Source: Oasisia sp. SBJ-2009
Taxonomy: Eukaryota; Annelida; Polychaeta; Sabellida; Siboglinidae
Assembly: GCA_964017155.1 (NCBI GenBank)
Contig: OZ024856.1
Coordinates: forward strand, 41,002,770 to 41,066,769
Direction: 5' to 3'
Length of the DNA stretch: 64,000 nt
The notes under the pieces were generated by a model that had not been told where the DNA came from, searched no databases, and saw only the letters and a list, made by a program, of their open reading frames with translations. Positions 1 to 13,400 of the stretch are shown in pieces (the first letter of the stretch is position 1; each line of letters begins with the position of its first letter). Position numbers and translations under genes: made by a program.

Positions 1-800
1 AATACTTAGAGAAAGGGGCACTGAAATACTTTGAGAAAGGGGCACTCAAATACTTTGAGAAAGGGGAACTGAAATACTTTCAGAAAGGGCACTCAAATAC
101 TTTGAGAAAGGGGAACTGAAATACTTTGAGAAAGGGGAACTGAAATACTTTGAGAAAGGGGCACTCAAATACTTTGAGAAAGGGGCACACAAATACTTTG
201 AGAAAGGGGAACTGAAATACTTTGAGAAAGGGGCACTCAAATACTTTGAGAAAGGGAAACTGAAATACTTTGAGAAAGGGGCACTCAAATACTTTGAGAA
301 AGGGGAACTGAAATACTTTGAGAAAGGGGAACTGAAATACTTTGAGAAAGGGGCACTCAAATACTTTGAGAAAGGGGCACTCAAATACTTTGAGAAAGGG
401 GCACTCAAATACTTTGAGAAAGGGGAACTGAAATACTTTGAGAAAGGGGCACACAAATACTTTGAGAAAGGGGAACTGAAATACTTTGAGAAAGGGGCAC
501 TCAAATACTTTGAGAAAGGGGCACTCAAATACTTTGAGAAAGGGGAACTGAAATACTTTGAGAAAGGGGCACACAAATACTTTGAGAAAGGGGAACTGAA
601 ATACTTTGAGAAAGGGGCACTCAAATACTTTGAGAAAGGGGAACTGAAATACTTTGAGAAAGGGGAACTGAAATACTTTGAGAAAGGGGCACTCAAATAC
701 TTTGAGAAAGGGGAACTGAAATACTTTGAGAAAGGGGCACTCAAATACTTAGAGAAAGGGGCACTCAAAACATTTTGGGAAAGGAGAACTCAAAAAGGCC
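1..800. repeat. 24-bp minisatellite array
   Basis: About 32 tandem copies of a 24-bp unit built on AATACTTTGAGAAAGGGG followed by a variable hexamer (GCACTC, GAACTG or GCACAC). The left end is cut by the window edge, and the right end decays after about 775. Because 24 is a multiple of 3, the - strand stays open for about 240 codons of an octapeptide repeat (SAPFSKYL / SSPFSKYF). There is no splice signal, start context or non-repetitive coding flank, so I read this as a non-coding minisatellite. Confidence 0.95.
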
Positions 801-2103
801 TGTCATTGTCGCTACGCGAAGGTGCTTGCTTGCATGCATGCATGTCATGAACATGCATGTATTCTTGATAGCGTGTGCTCCTGCTGTTGCTGTGGCTTTA
901 GCAGTCAGTGGCATGTTAGCGCCTAGGTAGTTAGTTAATAACCCTGGTCAGTTTGTTCCCAGCGTTAGGGTAATGGACACCTAGACACAGTGCGTCCCGT
1001 CATTGATGTTATGTCATTCGTTGGACCGTTGTTTGGTGTAGTCAGATGTGTAGCTGACCGCATGAACAATGTAGTTTCACTTTCAGGTCCATAGATATGT
1101 GCGTAGGTCCATCGATAGTTTCCGTCTGTTTGTGGTCTGTGTAGTGTATGTTGGTGACCATACCAACATGTGATGTCACTTTTAACACGTCTGTGACGCA
1201 ATCTCTAGTGACTCATTCAGTTAGCGAACAAAGTGTCAATTGGAAATACTCACATCCAGTTGAAGTGTCGTTTGTGACCAGTTTCACTTTGTGCTGTGAG
1301 ATACTGTAGGTGTATTCTAACATTGAACCTGTGCATTAGTGTTATGTTTGTTTACATGATTATGTGTTGATTATTTCAAAGCTGATGGTAAACAAAGACA
1401 TGAACGAAACTTGAGATATGTAACTTACATGTGCTCATATCCATGTGTTTGGGTTAATAATTTAGTAATAATGACAATACGTTGGTTTGATTTGTAGTCA
1501 TAGAGTTTGAAATACTTCGCTTGAGTTAAGAGAAGCATACTAGAAAACGAGAAAAGAGTAATATAATATTTTTGAATATAAATTAAATTACACCCTAATC
1601 TTTGTTACGGAGTACAGTAGAATATATGTAAGATGACTATTATCTAGAAACAAAATAATTCAGTGATCATATTCGATTGTCAGTAACGGGGTAGTACCCT
1701 ATTAGACAAGTAAAATGTTGAAAGTGAACATGTGTTATTTAGTCGTTGAACTAAGTGTTAGTATCTGTCTGACCAGGCTACCTCCCATGGCAGCACCACT
1801 CATAGGCGGGTCAGTCTGTCACTTGTAGGACCCTGTAACCCTCCTGTAATACACTAGGGTCATGTCTATGTTTGGACATGTCCTGCCTGGCACACTGTGT
1901 GTGTGCGTGCGTGTGTGTGTATGTGAGTGCGTGCGTGCGTGCGTGCGTGCGTGTGTGTGACACTATGCGTGCGTGCAGATGTGTGTGTGTATGTGAGTGC
2001 GTGCGTGCGTGCATGCGTGCGTGTGACACTATGCGTGCGTGCAGATGTGTGTGTGTGTATGTAAGTGCGTGCAGATGTGTGTGTGTGTGTGTGTGTATGT
2101 GAG

Positions 2104-2154
<51 letters not shown>

Positions 2155-3332
2155 AGATGTGTGTGTGCATACATGTGTGCATTGTGAGGACAGACATTGT
2201 GATGAACTATAAGAGACAGGGGAAGACTCCTAGTAATGGTGTGGATATGTGCTGCATGCAATTGACAGACAATCTTTTTTCATAAAAAGTTGCATCTCTT
2301 CACAATAACCCCACCCCGTTCGACGTAAAGAAATCGACATTTCTATCGCTATGCATATTAATAACTTGAGAGCTATTTTACTTGCTGCTTGTAATGATAA
2401 TGCTTTCTTCAACATTATTGTTGATTTGGAACTGTGGTATTTGTATTATTATATGTCCTTCTGAGTGAATACATGTGTGTGAAGTATCATACAACAGCAG
2501 ATGTGTTGATTAGAGGAAGAATTCTGTTTGATTGTAGACTGTTTTAGTCATCTCATTAATAGTAATTATTTCTTGTGACTGCTTTCTGAGAAGTTTATTG
2601 TCAGTGTAATCTGTGCATTGTGGGAGTGTTATTTAACGTAATGGTGTCTTAGTGTGAATATGTTATGTGTGTATGTGTATTTGTACGTGCATACTTGTGC
2701 TGTATGTGTGTGTATGTGTGTTTGTGGTGAATACATCGACATTGCGTTTATTGAATACACATGGGAGCATGTGGAACGCATACATCCGTCTGCATTTGTG
2801 GACCGTGTTTCACGAGGGTTGAGTGGCTCACCTTGTGGTTCTGTGGTGGCCTGGACACATGAATATCATACTAAAAGAAAACGTTTCAGTTTTATAATGA
2901 TCTCAAGTGTCATCCAGGAATTTATTTTACAAATTGAATCCTATTTAATAATAATACTATTTGTTATTTATAAAATACACTTTCCATAAAATGCCCAAAC
3001 CAAAGTCGAAATTTGATAAAAATAATCATAAATGAAGAAGGAAACGTGATAAACTGTAGAACGAAAGAACTTATTCGTGTTTATACTATATATAAATAAA
3101 ACATAAATTCAACATTTTGCTTATGAGTCGTTGAACCATCCTACCCAATGAGGTCCTGTTGCACTACTAACTAACACACTTGATAACATTTCCTACTTCT
3201 ATAGACACATTTCCTGAGAATTGCCTTGAAATCTGCTAATTCAGCAGGCAATAAGGTTCACAGCTCGACATGCCTAATATGTACATTATTGTCTAATTTA
3301 TGTTAACCTGCTTTAGCAATGTTAAAACACCA
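801..3332. other. Non-coding stretch, probable MAP4K intron or 5' flank
   Basis: Apart from the TG/TGCG array at 1893-2165, I see no supported gene. The open frames have no splice sites or recognisable domains. A short TG-rich patch lies at about 2655-2730. Confidence 0.6.
1893..2165. repeat. TG / TGCG compound microsatellite
   Basis: Alternating (TG)n and (TGCG)n blocks. A longer unit carrying ACTATGCGTGCGTGCAGATG is present twice and a shortened form once, so the array has a weak higher-order pattern. Cysteine/valine or histidine/threonine open frames here are artefacts of the repeat. Confidence 0.95.
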
Positions 3333-3427
3333 TATTCAACCTATTAAGCACACGGAATGAAATCGTACATTGACAACAAAATGGTGATATACATATGTTA
3401 GGATATGTATGCTTAATAGGTTGAATA
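3333..3427. repeat. 18-bp perfect inverted repeat (hairpin)
   Basis: TATTCAACCTATTAAGCA at 3333-3350 is the exact reverse complement of 3410-3427, with a 59-nt loop. It could be the relic of a small MITE or a hairpin RNA. No further structure supports either reading. Confidence 0.6.
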
Positions 3428-3770
3428 CAGTACTAATTTACATGCAGCTGGGGCAAACCATCAACTGTTGAACGCAGTCTGCTGTGTATGATTGGAACTC
3501 TTATGTCTCTTGGTGTAATTATGATTGCTTTGATTTACTGTATTACATATCTCTATACCCGATCGTATTCTGTAACTCTTAAAACCGGTGAAGAAAATGC
3601 TATTGTTTGTTGCTAATTTCACCTAGAAATGGGTAAGAAAGAGGCAAAAAACAAAACAAATGCCAACCTCATGGTTCTGACAAACATGTCACCATAACAG
3701 CTGCCTACCCTACCCTGATTCTAGGGACTAGGTGCGTGTTTTCTCCTTGGAACAGCTGTGCAGCTGTTGT

Positions 3771-3960
3771 CAGGGTTGGGGCGAGTACCAGACTAAGGTA
3801 CTCACTCAAGTAATGAGTACCTGTACTGTGATATGTACAATGACAAGTACTTCATCCTAGAGAGTACATGAGTGACAAACACAAGTATTTCTAAAATATT
3901 TGCAAGTGTACTTCTGAAAGTACTTGCACGAGTACATTAGAAGGTATTTTAACGTTAAAA
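3771..3960 (+). mobile_element. hAT-like terminal sequence (partial)
   Basis: Starts with CAGGGTTGGG followed by many GAGTAC / AGTACT motifs in both orientations. This organisation is familiar from the ends of animal hAT elements (CAGGG terminus, subterminal AGTAC repeats). No matching right end (CCAACCCTG) or 8-bp target duplication was found, so it is either truncated or a chance resemblance. Confidence 0.35.
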
Positions 3961-4189
3961 TGCCAGTGTATCTCACTGATGTGTTGGCTGGTCTTGTTCA
4001 CGTGAGATCAGAACCGGTCTGTAAACAGCACCCATGTAAACCCACTGCTTTTACCCCGTGAGGACGTAATAAATACAAAATACAAAACATGTGGCCTGAA
4101 GATTGTAATGTAAGACATAATGATAAGACACAGGCAAAATTCTCCCAAAGTACGAGTCAGGAGTACATTTGCCTCAGCCCTGGCAGTGG

Positions 4190-4378
4190 TAATGTGTGTG
4201 ATAGTGACGGTGACACTGACAGTGATAGTGGTGGTGACAGTGGTGACAGTGGCAGTGACAGTGGTGGTGACAGTGTCGGTGACAGTGACAGTGGTGGTGA
4301 CAGTGGTTGTGACAGTGACGGTGACACTGACAGTGACAGTGGTGGTGACACTGACAGTGACACTGACAGTGGTGGTGG
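4190..4378. repeat. GTGACAGTG-type short tandem repeat
   Basis: Degenerate 6/9/18-bp units built from GTGACAGTGACAGTGGTG. One + frame reads as a Ser/Asp/Gly-rich peptide, but this follows from the repeat. The array lies about 50 bp before a probable MAP4K exon, where the pyrimidine tract begins. Confidence 0.85.
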
Positions 4379-4426
4379 GGGAGGAAGCTGCTCACCTCTC
4401 AATTGGCGCTTGTGTTTCACTTTCAG

Positions 4427-4483
4427 GGGCCTCGAAGGTAACTTATCCGAGTATGACGAAGCGGCCCACGCATACTCCCAACA
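4427..4483 (+). CDS. MAP4K3: Probable MAP4K linker exon
   Basis: Good acceptor (TGTTTCACTTTCAG) and donor (ACA|GTAAGG) enclose 57 bp. Only the frame entered after two carried-over bases also fits the next predicted exon. It reads [17 protein letters not shown] and ends with CA of a split codon. The linker is poorly conserved between animals, so support is splice signals and phase only. Confidence 0.4.
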
Positions 4484-7400
4484 GTAAGGGCCTTGCTTTC
4501 ATCTGTCTGCCGCACTCTAGTACTGCTGTACGTCATGCGGCGATATACCGTTGCCATGGTGTGTCTCTTTGTGGTTTTGAAGATTTTGTTGTAGCGTTAA
4601 CAATTTTGGCATTTTGGTTTCTGCACTGAATATTGCATCTTCATTGGACAATATTTTAATTTCCAAAACCACATAAATGTCACAAAATTTGAATGAAAAG
4701 AAAAACAATTGAGAAAACACGAAAGTGTTATAAAATTGAACAAAAAGACAAGATATATGATGCTTGCTTGCTCAGTTGTTATACATTACTTCACTTCCAG
4801 AAAAGCAAATCATATAAGTCATTCAGTCTCCTGGTCTGGTGCCATTGTTGTGGCCATATGAAAGCTTTGACAAATATAGTGTATATAAAATATATAAATG
4901 ACATATGACACATACTGTATAGAGCCACGTGAAGTACAGCACTACACTTGACCAATCTGCCTGCTTCACCTGTCTGAACGATCTGTACAACTTTGATGTG
5001 AACTTGTTGGAATGGTGTCACAGTGTTGATAGCAATGTGACCTCTCGTGGAGTCCCAACACAGGTGTCTGTGAGTTCTCATTGTATTGAAATGATCAGAA
5101 CAGTGTCTTTCCGACCAAACAAAACACGCAGGTTGGTCAACAATGTTAGCACCTGTGTATGTCACTGTATGCATGTCAGACACGATGGAGACTGTCTGTA
5201 GCGTTATGTAGATCTACTTGGTGACTGTGTGTTGTTAGCATGAGACATGTGCATGTGTTCATCAAAACCCAGATGGGTTGATATGAACCAAGAGAAGTGT
5301 TCTCGTTAGTGTGATTACGTCTAACATGTCAGTCCCTCCAGACTAATCAGCCTATGCCCAGCTTTCAGTCGCCACACTAATCAACTGTAACTGTGTAGAT
5401 CTCTTAAAGATGTCCTCGTTTACAGCGCGAGATCATGTTGTGTCCATGTGACATGGCGTCACTCGTACATGTGTCGCTGAGTCATTTTCCAGTGTCGTCT
5501 CTGTTCTCTAGTAGTGTGTGTATACACATGTTGTCTTCGCTGTCTTCACTTTACTAGTGACTTACGTGGACGTTAACATGTAACCACTTACAAATTACAC
5601 ACAAACAAACAGGGTATTCTGCCTGGCATCTGGTCTTGTGTCCTGGCAACAGTACTTAGTGGGTCCACACAACGACAACACCCATCAGTGTCTGTTGCAA
5701 TCAAATGAGAGGAACAGACCATTGTTTGTACAGTTATGCATTTTTGGTGTCACAATTAAACATCTAAATACAACTGCATCCTTTGGGTTCCAAGGTAGAC
5801 ATCATTCAGTTGTTGATCACCAAGACAGCACATCACCATGGCGACCGCACACCAAATAAGTACAGTGATGTGCAGCTGATGGTCCCAATTGCATAGTTAC
5901 ATTTTCCAAAAAAAAAACAGTTCCTATTTAGCTTCGGTTGTACACCGTCTGTGTCTGTGGACATTTTTAGTACGTGTGACGTGCTTGCATTTCGTATCAG
6001 CAACAGTTTTCTTCAGTTGACGTCTGTGTTGTCAGTTATTTGCTAGCAGCATTCTGCATTTTGTTGCTTATGCATTCTGTGCTATTTCAAGCAGCCTGTG
6101 ATCCTGTCGTCATGTGACTGATCCTGAGATCTGTCGTCTAGTTTGTCATCCCAGCTTCATGTAGCCTGTGATCCCGTGATTTGTCATCTGTGCTGTAATT
6201 CCAGCTACATGTATTCTGCGATCCTGAGATCTTTCATATACCCTGTCATGCCAACTACATGTGACATTTGATCCTGTCAAGTGGCATGTCTTTTTCTCTG
6301 GCTGTCTGTTTCCGTTCCTGCAGTAGTTAACCTGTGTATAGCATGGATATGAACTTGGGTTAGGCTGCACGTTTATGTACTTTAGGTATTTCATAAAATG
6401 TGACAGCGTAAATTCACCACCTGTCTTTACCTTGTGCTGGTTGTCATGTTGTCTCATAGTCAGACACGGCCACTGTCCAATTACTTGTTCTAGTCTACCA
6501 CAGTATCCTGGACACTGTGTGGACGTTGCACTTCACAATGGTATCGCTTGATATATGTACTTTGAATAAATTAATTGCTGCACTCTCATTAGATTCATAA
6601 TCACTGTTTTCATTTGCTACAGATATAGGTCTTTGAAGGTTGGTAACATTGCAACTCATCAAGACGGAAACATGTGTGTTCAGTAATATAACATGAATGT
6701 GGTTGCTGTTGCAGAGAGACTCTGCCCATGGGTATGACACCGCCCACCACACAAGTAAGTCAAACTGTTGAGATTCGAAACAAACTATGGTTTCCAGAAA
6801 ATGCTGCATGGCAAATTTCTCTTTGACCGAATCCATACTGCTGTTTTTGGCGTGACGTCAATCTGCGTTTTATCCATACTGTTACAAGCCATTTCATTTA
6901 CATTCATTGCTTACTCCTGTAAGAAAACCTGTCTAACTTTGATCATCTAAGACTTACTTTGTTGTTGTTGCTGCAGTCAATGCTAACGTAGGAACTACCC
7001 AGTAGGACTTTCTAGAAACTGCACCAACTTTTTGGAAATTCTTTCTCTTTGTGTTAGATTAGTTGAGATGATTACACAATTCCAGCGTCATTTAAAAATT
7101 GATCTCTATAACGTGTTTTTATTTGTCATAGCTCCCTGGTGTATTTATCCATCTGTAGAAAACTTGCATACAACTTATCGATTTTGAGATTGAACGTCCT
7201 TGTTGTTCTGGTGCACCTCTGAGCTTGATTTCAAGGATTTAGCATAATAGAAGTTATCGTATTATAATTATTATCGATTATCAAGTCTACAAGCTACTTA
7301 CATTACAAATTTGCCCGTGCCATCGAAAGTATACGCACTGTATACTGTGTTGTGCTTGTGCTTTCCGTCGAAGTTTTGTCATTGCATCGACATGTGAATT

Positions 7401-10400
7401 ACCAGGGTAGGCTCTTCAACCAGAACAGCAACATGTCTAAAAGTAACAATTATGTTTTTCTAAACCTTAATACTCTATATTGAATATATCGTTCCTGGCT
7501 CCAATAATGGTTTATTGTAGTATGATTTAACTTACTTTGGAGCATTTGTCAAAGATGAGTCGACGTTTCGACCCGTCATCACGTGACACCAGTACGTGAA
7601 CAAGGCCCGTAGATGGCTGGTCGAAACGTCGTACTCATCTTCGACAAATGCTCCAAAGTAAGTTAAAGGACAAAAAAAGGCTACGGCTTCGTGTCATACA
7701 CCTAATAGAGTTTATACAAAGTAACAATTTCCACATATACTCAATTTTTTAACGTCAGTGGTTTACTCAGAATGTGACTTTAAAGTCTAAAATTCTAACG
7801 AAATCCACGATGGTCTGGACGCCGCCATAGGTGAAGGGTTAATTTGGCTTGGCCATTCAGCGCGCGGCATTCTATATCTCGGTCAGCTTCCGGCGACGCT
7901 TTTAAGGGTCAACAACTTCGAGTCTTCGACAGTTCGTTCAGTTGGCGTGACATCTAGCAGCTGCTTATAGACGTATATCTAAATCTGTGGTTAAATCTAT
8001 GGTAAACGTTAGTAATTATGCCTTCGTGTTCGGCATACGGTTGCAATAATAGTTGAACAAACCGGTAGTATTGAAGCAATGGATTCACGTTGGTGATTTG
8101 CGGGCGTACTGTTTGGCACTTTGATCGGTCCATTTTGAGGAGAAATGCTTTGATATAGACATGTATCATCAGTTGATGGGATGATTTCAGCGATAACAAT
8201 AATAGACAACTTTATATTTACCGTCATCAGCATGTTACGCGCGTTGCCGAGTTGCAGCCATTTCATGACAACAGCCAAACCCCATGCAGTGAATCTGCGT
8301 GGAGAGCGCCTCACCGACGTGACGTCATTCTTCGTCTAAGATGGAGTAGCGCGTAGTATTTGGATGGCTGGGTGTTAACAAATATTTTTCTGGTAAACCG
8401 CTGGCGTTAAAAAATTGAGTATATGTGGAAATTGTTACTTTATATTAACTCTATTAGGTGTATGCCACGTAAAAGTTAACTTTGTTTGTCCTTTAAATTA
8501 TACTTAACACTCGACTGTTGACTTCTCAGAACAGCAACGGGCAGGCGGAGGAGCCAATGACGTACGAGGACGCTCTCTCCATGGCGAACCACGGCGTGGA
8601 CAACGGCGGGGCCGGAGACAGCGATCACATCTTTCAGGGACTCATGGACTATATGCACACACTCGTGTCGGGGGTGGGTGGGTCGTCGGGCATGCCCCCG
8701 CCCCCGCTACCACCCTCCCACCAGGTGGCGCCGGGGTCCAACTCCAGGCAGCCCCCAGTGCTTCATCCGAAAATGCCCCACCGGGAAGTGGGGACGGATG
8801 TCCTGGTGAACGGGAATGGGAACGCCCCGGAGGCAGAGAGTCAGGGGAGTGCGCCGAACAGCCCCGCACCGGTGCTGCCACCTAGGAAGCGAGACCGGAA
8901 ACCTGCATCGCCCGTAAGTGGGATAGTTGTTTGTCATGTCGTTTATTACGTGCGGCTGAGCTGTCGTAATGATTAAATTGATTCAAACACGTAATAACAT
9001 TTTTATCAGCTGTCCAAAAATGTGCTATACAAAAGGAATTGTTTAATATGTCCTAAAATGAGCTTAGTGTGAATAAACACATCGGCTGTTGTTATCAATC
9101 TAATGTGCCTCTCACAACATCTCTTGGTAGACTCTCGTTTAGTATATCACATTCGTTGGATCTCTCATAGCTCATGAAGCTCTCCGTGAACAAATAAACA
9201 CAAAAGACATTTATTTTTGTACATTTGTTAGATTGTCCAAATGTATAGTCTTTATGATCGATTCATTTCTCGACTGGCACTCATATATGGGAAGCAAGTT
9301 TAGTGTAGCTCAGTTGGTCATTCAGGGAATATATGCCAGGCTGAGGGGGCTAGGTGTAGAGTGCAGTGGCTCAGGGGTAGAGCTTCGGACTCTCGACTAC
9401 GAGAACCTGGGTTCGAATCCTGTGTCAAAACCTTGGGCAAGTTTTTTCACTGTACATTCCTACAGTTCTCTCGGCTGAATACATGAATACCTGGCTATAG
9501 ACAGAGGTGGATATGTGTATGAGCAGCCTTCGTGCATTAATTGTAGCGTATTGCTGTATGTTTCCTAGAGAAGTTGAGATGGTGTCTGATTGAACAGGTC
9601 TGTCAGGGAAGTGAATAGTGAAGTGCCTTGAGCAATCCTGGGGATTGGACACTGCGCTATATAAGAACTTACCTTTTTTACTAGTATAATGACAAATCAG
9701 ATACGAGAAGTCAGCTATGTGTTATATGATGTGTAATCTTGGACTCGCTGCATAGTAACAATACTAATGTGTTTGTGTGGTTACGCTGGGTGATATCTAA
9801 CTTGACAGGGTTGATCGATCACGGCGAGGGTAGTTCTGTTTCACCTACTGCCATTTCCAAATTTAGGCAGATTTTGAGAAGACAGGTTAAATGCCAGGGG
9901 CAGTAAAAGATTTCACACGGGGGAGGGGGTAAATATGTTACCTGTCTTGACCTCAAGACAGTGGATGTTTCTGTTTCTGACCCACTGTGTCTTGCACCCA
10001 ATGACCAGAGTTAGTTCGCTGTCGGGCGAGAGACAGGCAGCGGTCAGACACTGTATACTGTGTACTCATTGTACCATTGAAGGTCTGTACATACTCACTC
10101 GTGTTTTGTTTCTGTGTTCCAGCAACGACCTGTCAGCAACGGGCTGCCTCCTACTCCAAAAGTTCACGTGAGTCTGAGTGTTCCAGGTGTTGTGTCAATA
10201 CAACACTTACATAGGTGTGGAGGGTCCGAGATAAACACATCCTAACCAACTGTGTGATGTAGTGCACAATTTCAGTCACTCCTACATAATAACTATTGCA
10301 CTTTCAAAATTGTAATGTATAATTATTCAAAGTGTTCTGCATCAGACATCATATATGAATCTTAATCTTAAGGCAATGTTGGAAAATTGAAGTGTTATGA

Positions 10401-13400
10401 ATCTGTTATGAATCAACTCAAGTATTGTACGACAGAGAAGCAACTGGTGTGTTTGTTTCAGATGGGGGCGTGTTTTTCAAAAGTATTCAACGGTTGTCCA
10501 CTACACATCAATGCCACAGCCAGCTGGGTGCATCCGGAGACTAAAGGTTTGACCATTGCACAGCCTCAATGTGTTCATATAAGTGAAATGTTTAGATAGT
10601 AAGAATATAATAATGACATAATACTAATAAGCAGACTGCTAATAAGACAGCTTACCGGGTAGTTTTATGAGAATGAAAAATATGCCTCCTTTAGCTATTC
10701 AGAGGTGAATTATGATAGAAAAACTTCTTTCAAAAATATAGTGATGAAAATTTGTATTTCTGCATTTTAGATTAACTTCTCAATGGTATCTCTCGTCAAT
10801 TTCTTTAAAATTCACAATATATTATATGTGTTTTGCATTTAGGTCAAATAGATTATTGTTGCTAAAAGATAATGGTTATAGCGAGTGCCAAATGCTGGAT
10901 ACTTATTCAGGGAATATTCACATTTGTGTTCGTTGTCCCTCTAGATCAGTATGTTCTTCTCGGGTGTGATGAGGGCATCTACACACTGAATCTGAACGAG
11001 ATACACGAAGGCACAATGGAACTGGTGAGATGCCTATCATGTGGTTGTGTTGTAAATCTTAGTAAGATGCTATCGTGTTGTCAAATAGTGTCACACTTGT
11101 AAAGAGCGGTCAATCTTAAGTTTACTCCTTTGGATTGGTGACAGTTAAACACAGCTCAGTGAAGTAGAGATGGTGTTTGATTGAACAGGTCTGCCAGGGG
11201 GAAAGTGTAAAATGCTTTGAATAGAACTGGATGCACACTATATAATAGTTAATTGTTTTCCTTTTTGTGCTAGTAGGAAGCTGATCTGTGAAGCAATTGA
11301 TCAGTTGTAGGCATTCATTCCAGCACTCTAACTATGTGAGTTGATCTGGTTTCAGCAATAATGTTGGCACAAATTGTGCCCAGGAATAAATGACTCACAC
11401 ATGTTGTTAGTTGTGGGAGATTGCAACAGAAGCACAAATGATAGACACTACTGGAGACCAGGTTATCTTTGACATGTTTGAAATGTGTACATTTGTTGAA
11501 AAAAGCCCTGTCATAACCGAACCCAATCACTCTTCAAGTTGCACATTCCAGATGATTAGTCCAAAACATTGAGATTGACCCTTGACCGCGTGAGTGACCG
11601 TTCTGTTGTCCTTGCAGCTCCACGCTCGTCGCTGTTCCTGGCTCTACATCATCAAGGACTTCATGATGTCACTGTCGGGTACGTGTCCCTGTCACCTGTC
11701 ACTGTCACCAGTCACTGTCACCAGTCACTGTCTACCAGACGTCACCTTCCATTCTGTAATCTTATCTGCTTTTCTCGATGATACAGTTTTCTAGTTTTTC
11801 TGTTTCAGTCTTGGTTTGTCTTGTGTACTCTGGTCCATTTCCTGTCCACTACCTACCACATGTGTCTTCTCATGGGGGACATCTGGACACCGTTTCACTA
11901 AGATAATAAGCTCATAAGTAAAATCCGCCTTGGAAAAATATCCGTTGTTAAATCTAAAGGGATGGTGTCAGCTTCTCAACCTGGAATTAGCCACGGCAGT
12001 CTGCTGTCTGGTGCGTGGGAAAGTTAAACATCAAAGGGTATTTAAGGGTGGCTCGGTTAACTCATCACGTGTTCCTAGATTCTGATCAGTTTCTTTGCTG
12101 TCCCTTTCTTGCACAAGAACCCACACGCAAACCTCCATGGTCTTCAGTCGAGTGTCTGTTCAAGATCAACAAAGGCACAGTACATCTTCTTGTAGCCTCT
12201 TGATCACTTCTACAGCCTCCGTCTCTGTGTCCGTGCAGGCCCTCTGTGTCTCTTACCACCACCAGGCTGTCTTCATTCGTTCGTTCGTTCGTTCGTTCGT
12301 TCGTTCGTTCGTTCGTTCGTTCGTTCGTTCGTTCGGTCGTTCGGTCGTTCGGTCGTTCGGTCGTTCGGTCGTTCGGTCGTTCGGTCGTTCGGTCGTTCGG
12401 TCGTTCGGTCGTTCGGTCGTTCGGTCGTTCGGTCGGTCGTTCGGTCGTTCGTTCGGTCGGTCGGTCGGTCGGTCGGTCGGTCGGTCGGTCGGTCGGTCGG
12501 TCGGTCGGTCGGTCGGTCGGTCGGTCGGTCGGTCGTTTTCATCTTGGTTTTTTGCACATTCTCATTTGGGGATAGATTATTAATTTGTTTCATGGGTGAC
12601 CAAGTTTATATTTGTTATTTGTATACAGAATAAAAACTTGTATTTGATCACAAGGGCAGAAATTATTAGATGACATATGACAGCCTGCTGTGTCATTGTC
12701 ACCAAACGTTTTGGAGAAAATCGACACAGAAATATTTCTGCCAGCTGTTACCATATGCAAGGGGTCCTTCCTTTCCTGAATAATAATTTTTGGGTCAGCC
12801 ACAAAAAACGTTTATGTCAGATGAATAGCGCCAATATGGTCCTTAAATAGGCACATCTCCCTGTCAGAACAAGTTATCTCAAGGTGGTATAAAAAATCAT
12901 TGAACGGGATACTGTGTAAATTATACGGGATACTGTGTAAATTCACCGGGATACTGTGTAAATTCACCGGCACTTTATTTACATGTATCGTATACATAGT
13001 AATCAATTAATGATCTGTCCCCATGTGGCATTCTTGACATTGTTCGTAACCCTCCCCTGATTCCACATTTCAGTGGTCAACTTTTACTCAACTCTTTGAT
13101 GCAGTTGTTCTTGTCATGTCTTCCTCTCTCTGTCTCACTGCGCTGCCACTTCCTTTCTTCACCACAAACACTGGCCTTTCTGAGTTATTATTTACATCAC
13201 ACTCTGTTGGTGGACTGAGTAGTGTCAATGATACATATAATGAATGTTTAATTGCTTGAGGAAGAGCCTAGTAAAGCCATGGAATTACATGTGAAGACAA
13301 GTGTACCAATGATGAGTTTATATCTGTGAGGTGTGTGTTTATGTGGCATGAACTTGTGTTGGTGGCATTCTTACTTCAGTTCTGTTTTATGACCCATATT

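Noticed and set aside
46..768. 240-codon - strand frame of SAPFSKYL octapeptides
   Set aside because: It exactly follows a 24-bp minisatellite and a second frame is open as well; no start context, splice sites or unique flank.
4089..4487. Ser/Asp/Gly-rich + strand protein
   Set aside because: Driven by the GTGACAGTG repeat. The only part with gene-like signals is the 57-bp segment at its end, listed as a probable MAP4K exon.
9362..9432. Functional tRNA gene
   Set aside because: Box A and B are good, but the acceptor and anticodon arms do not form a proper cloverleaf and a SINE body and tail follow.
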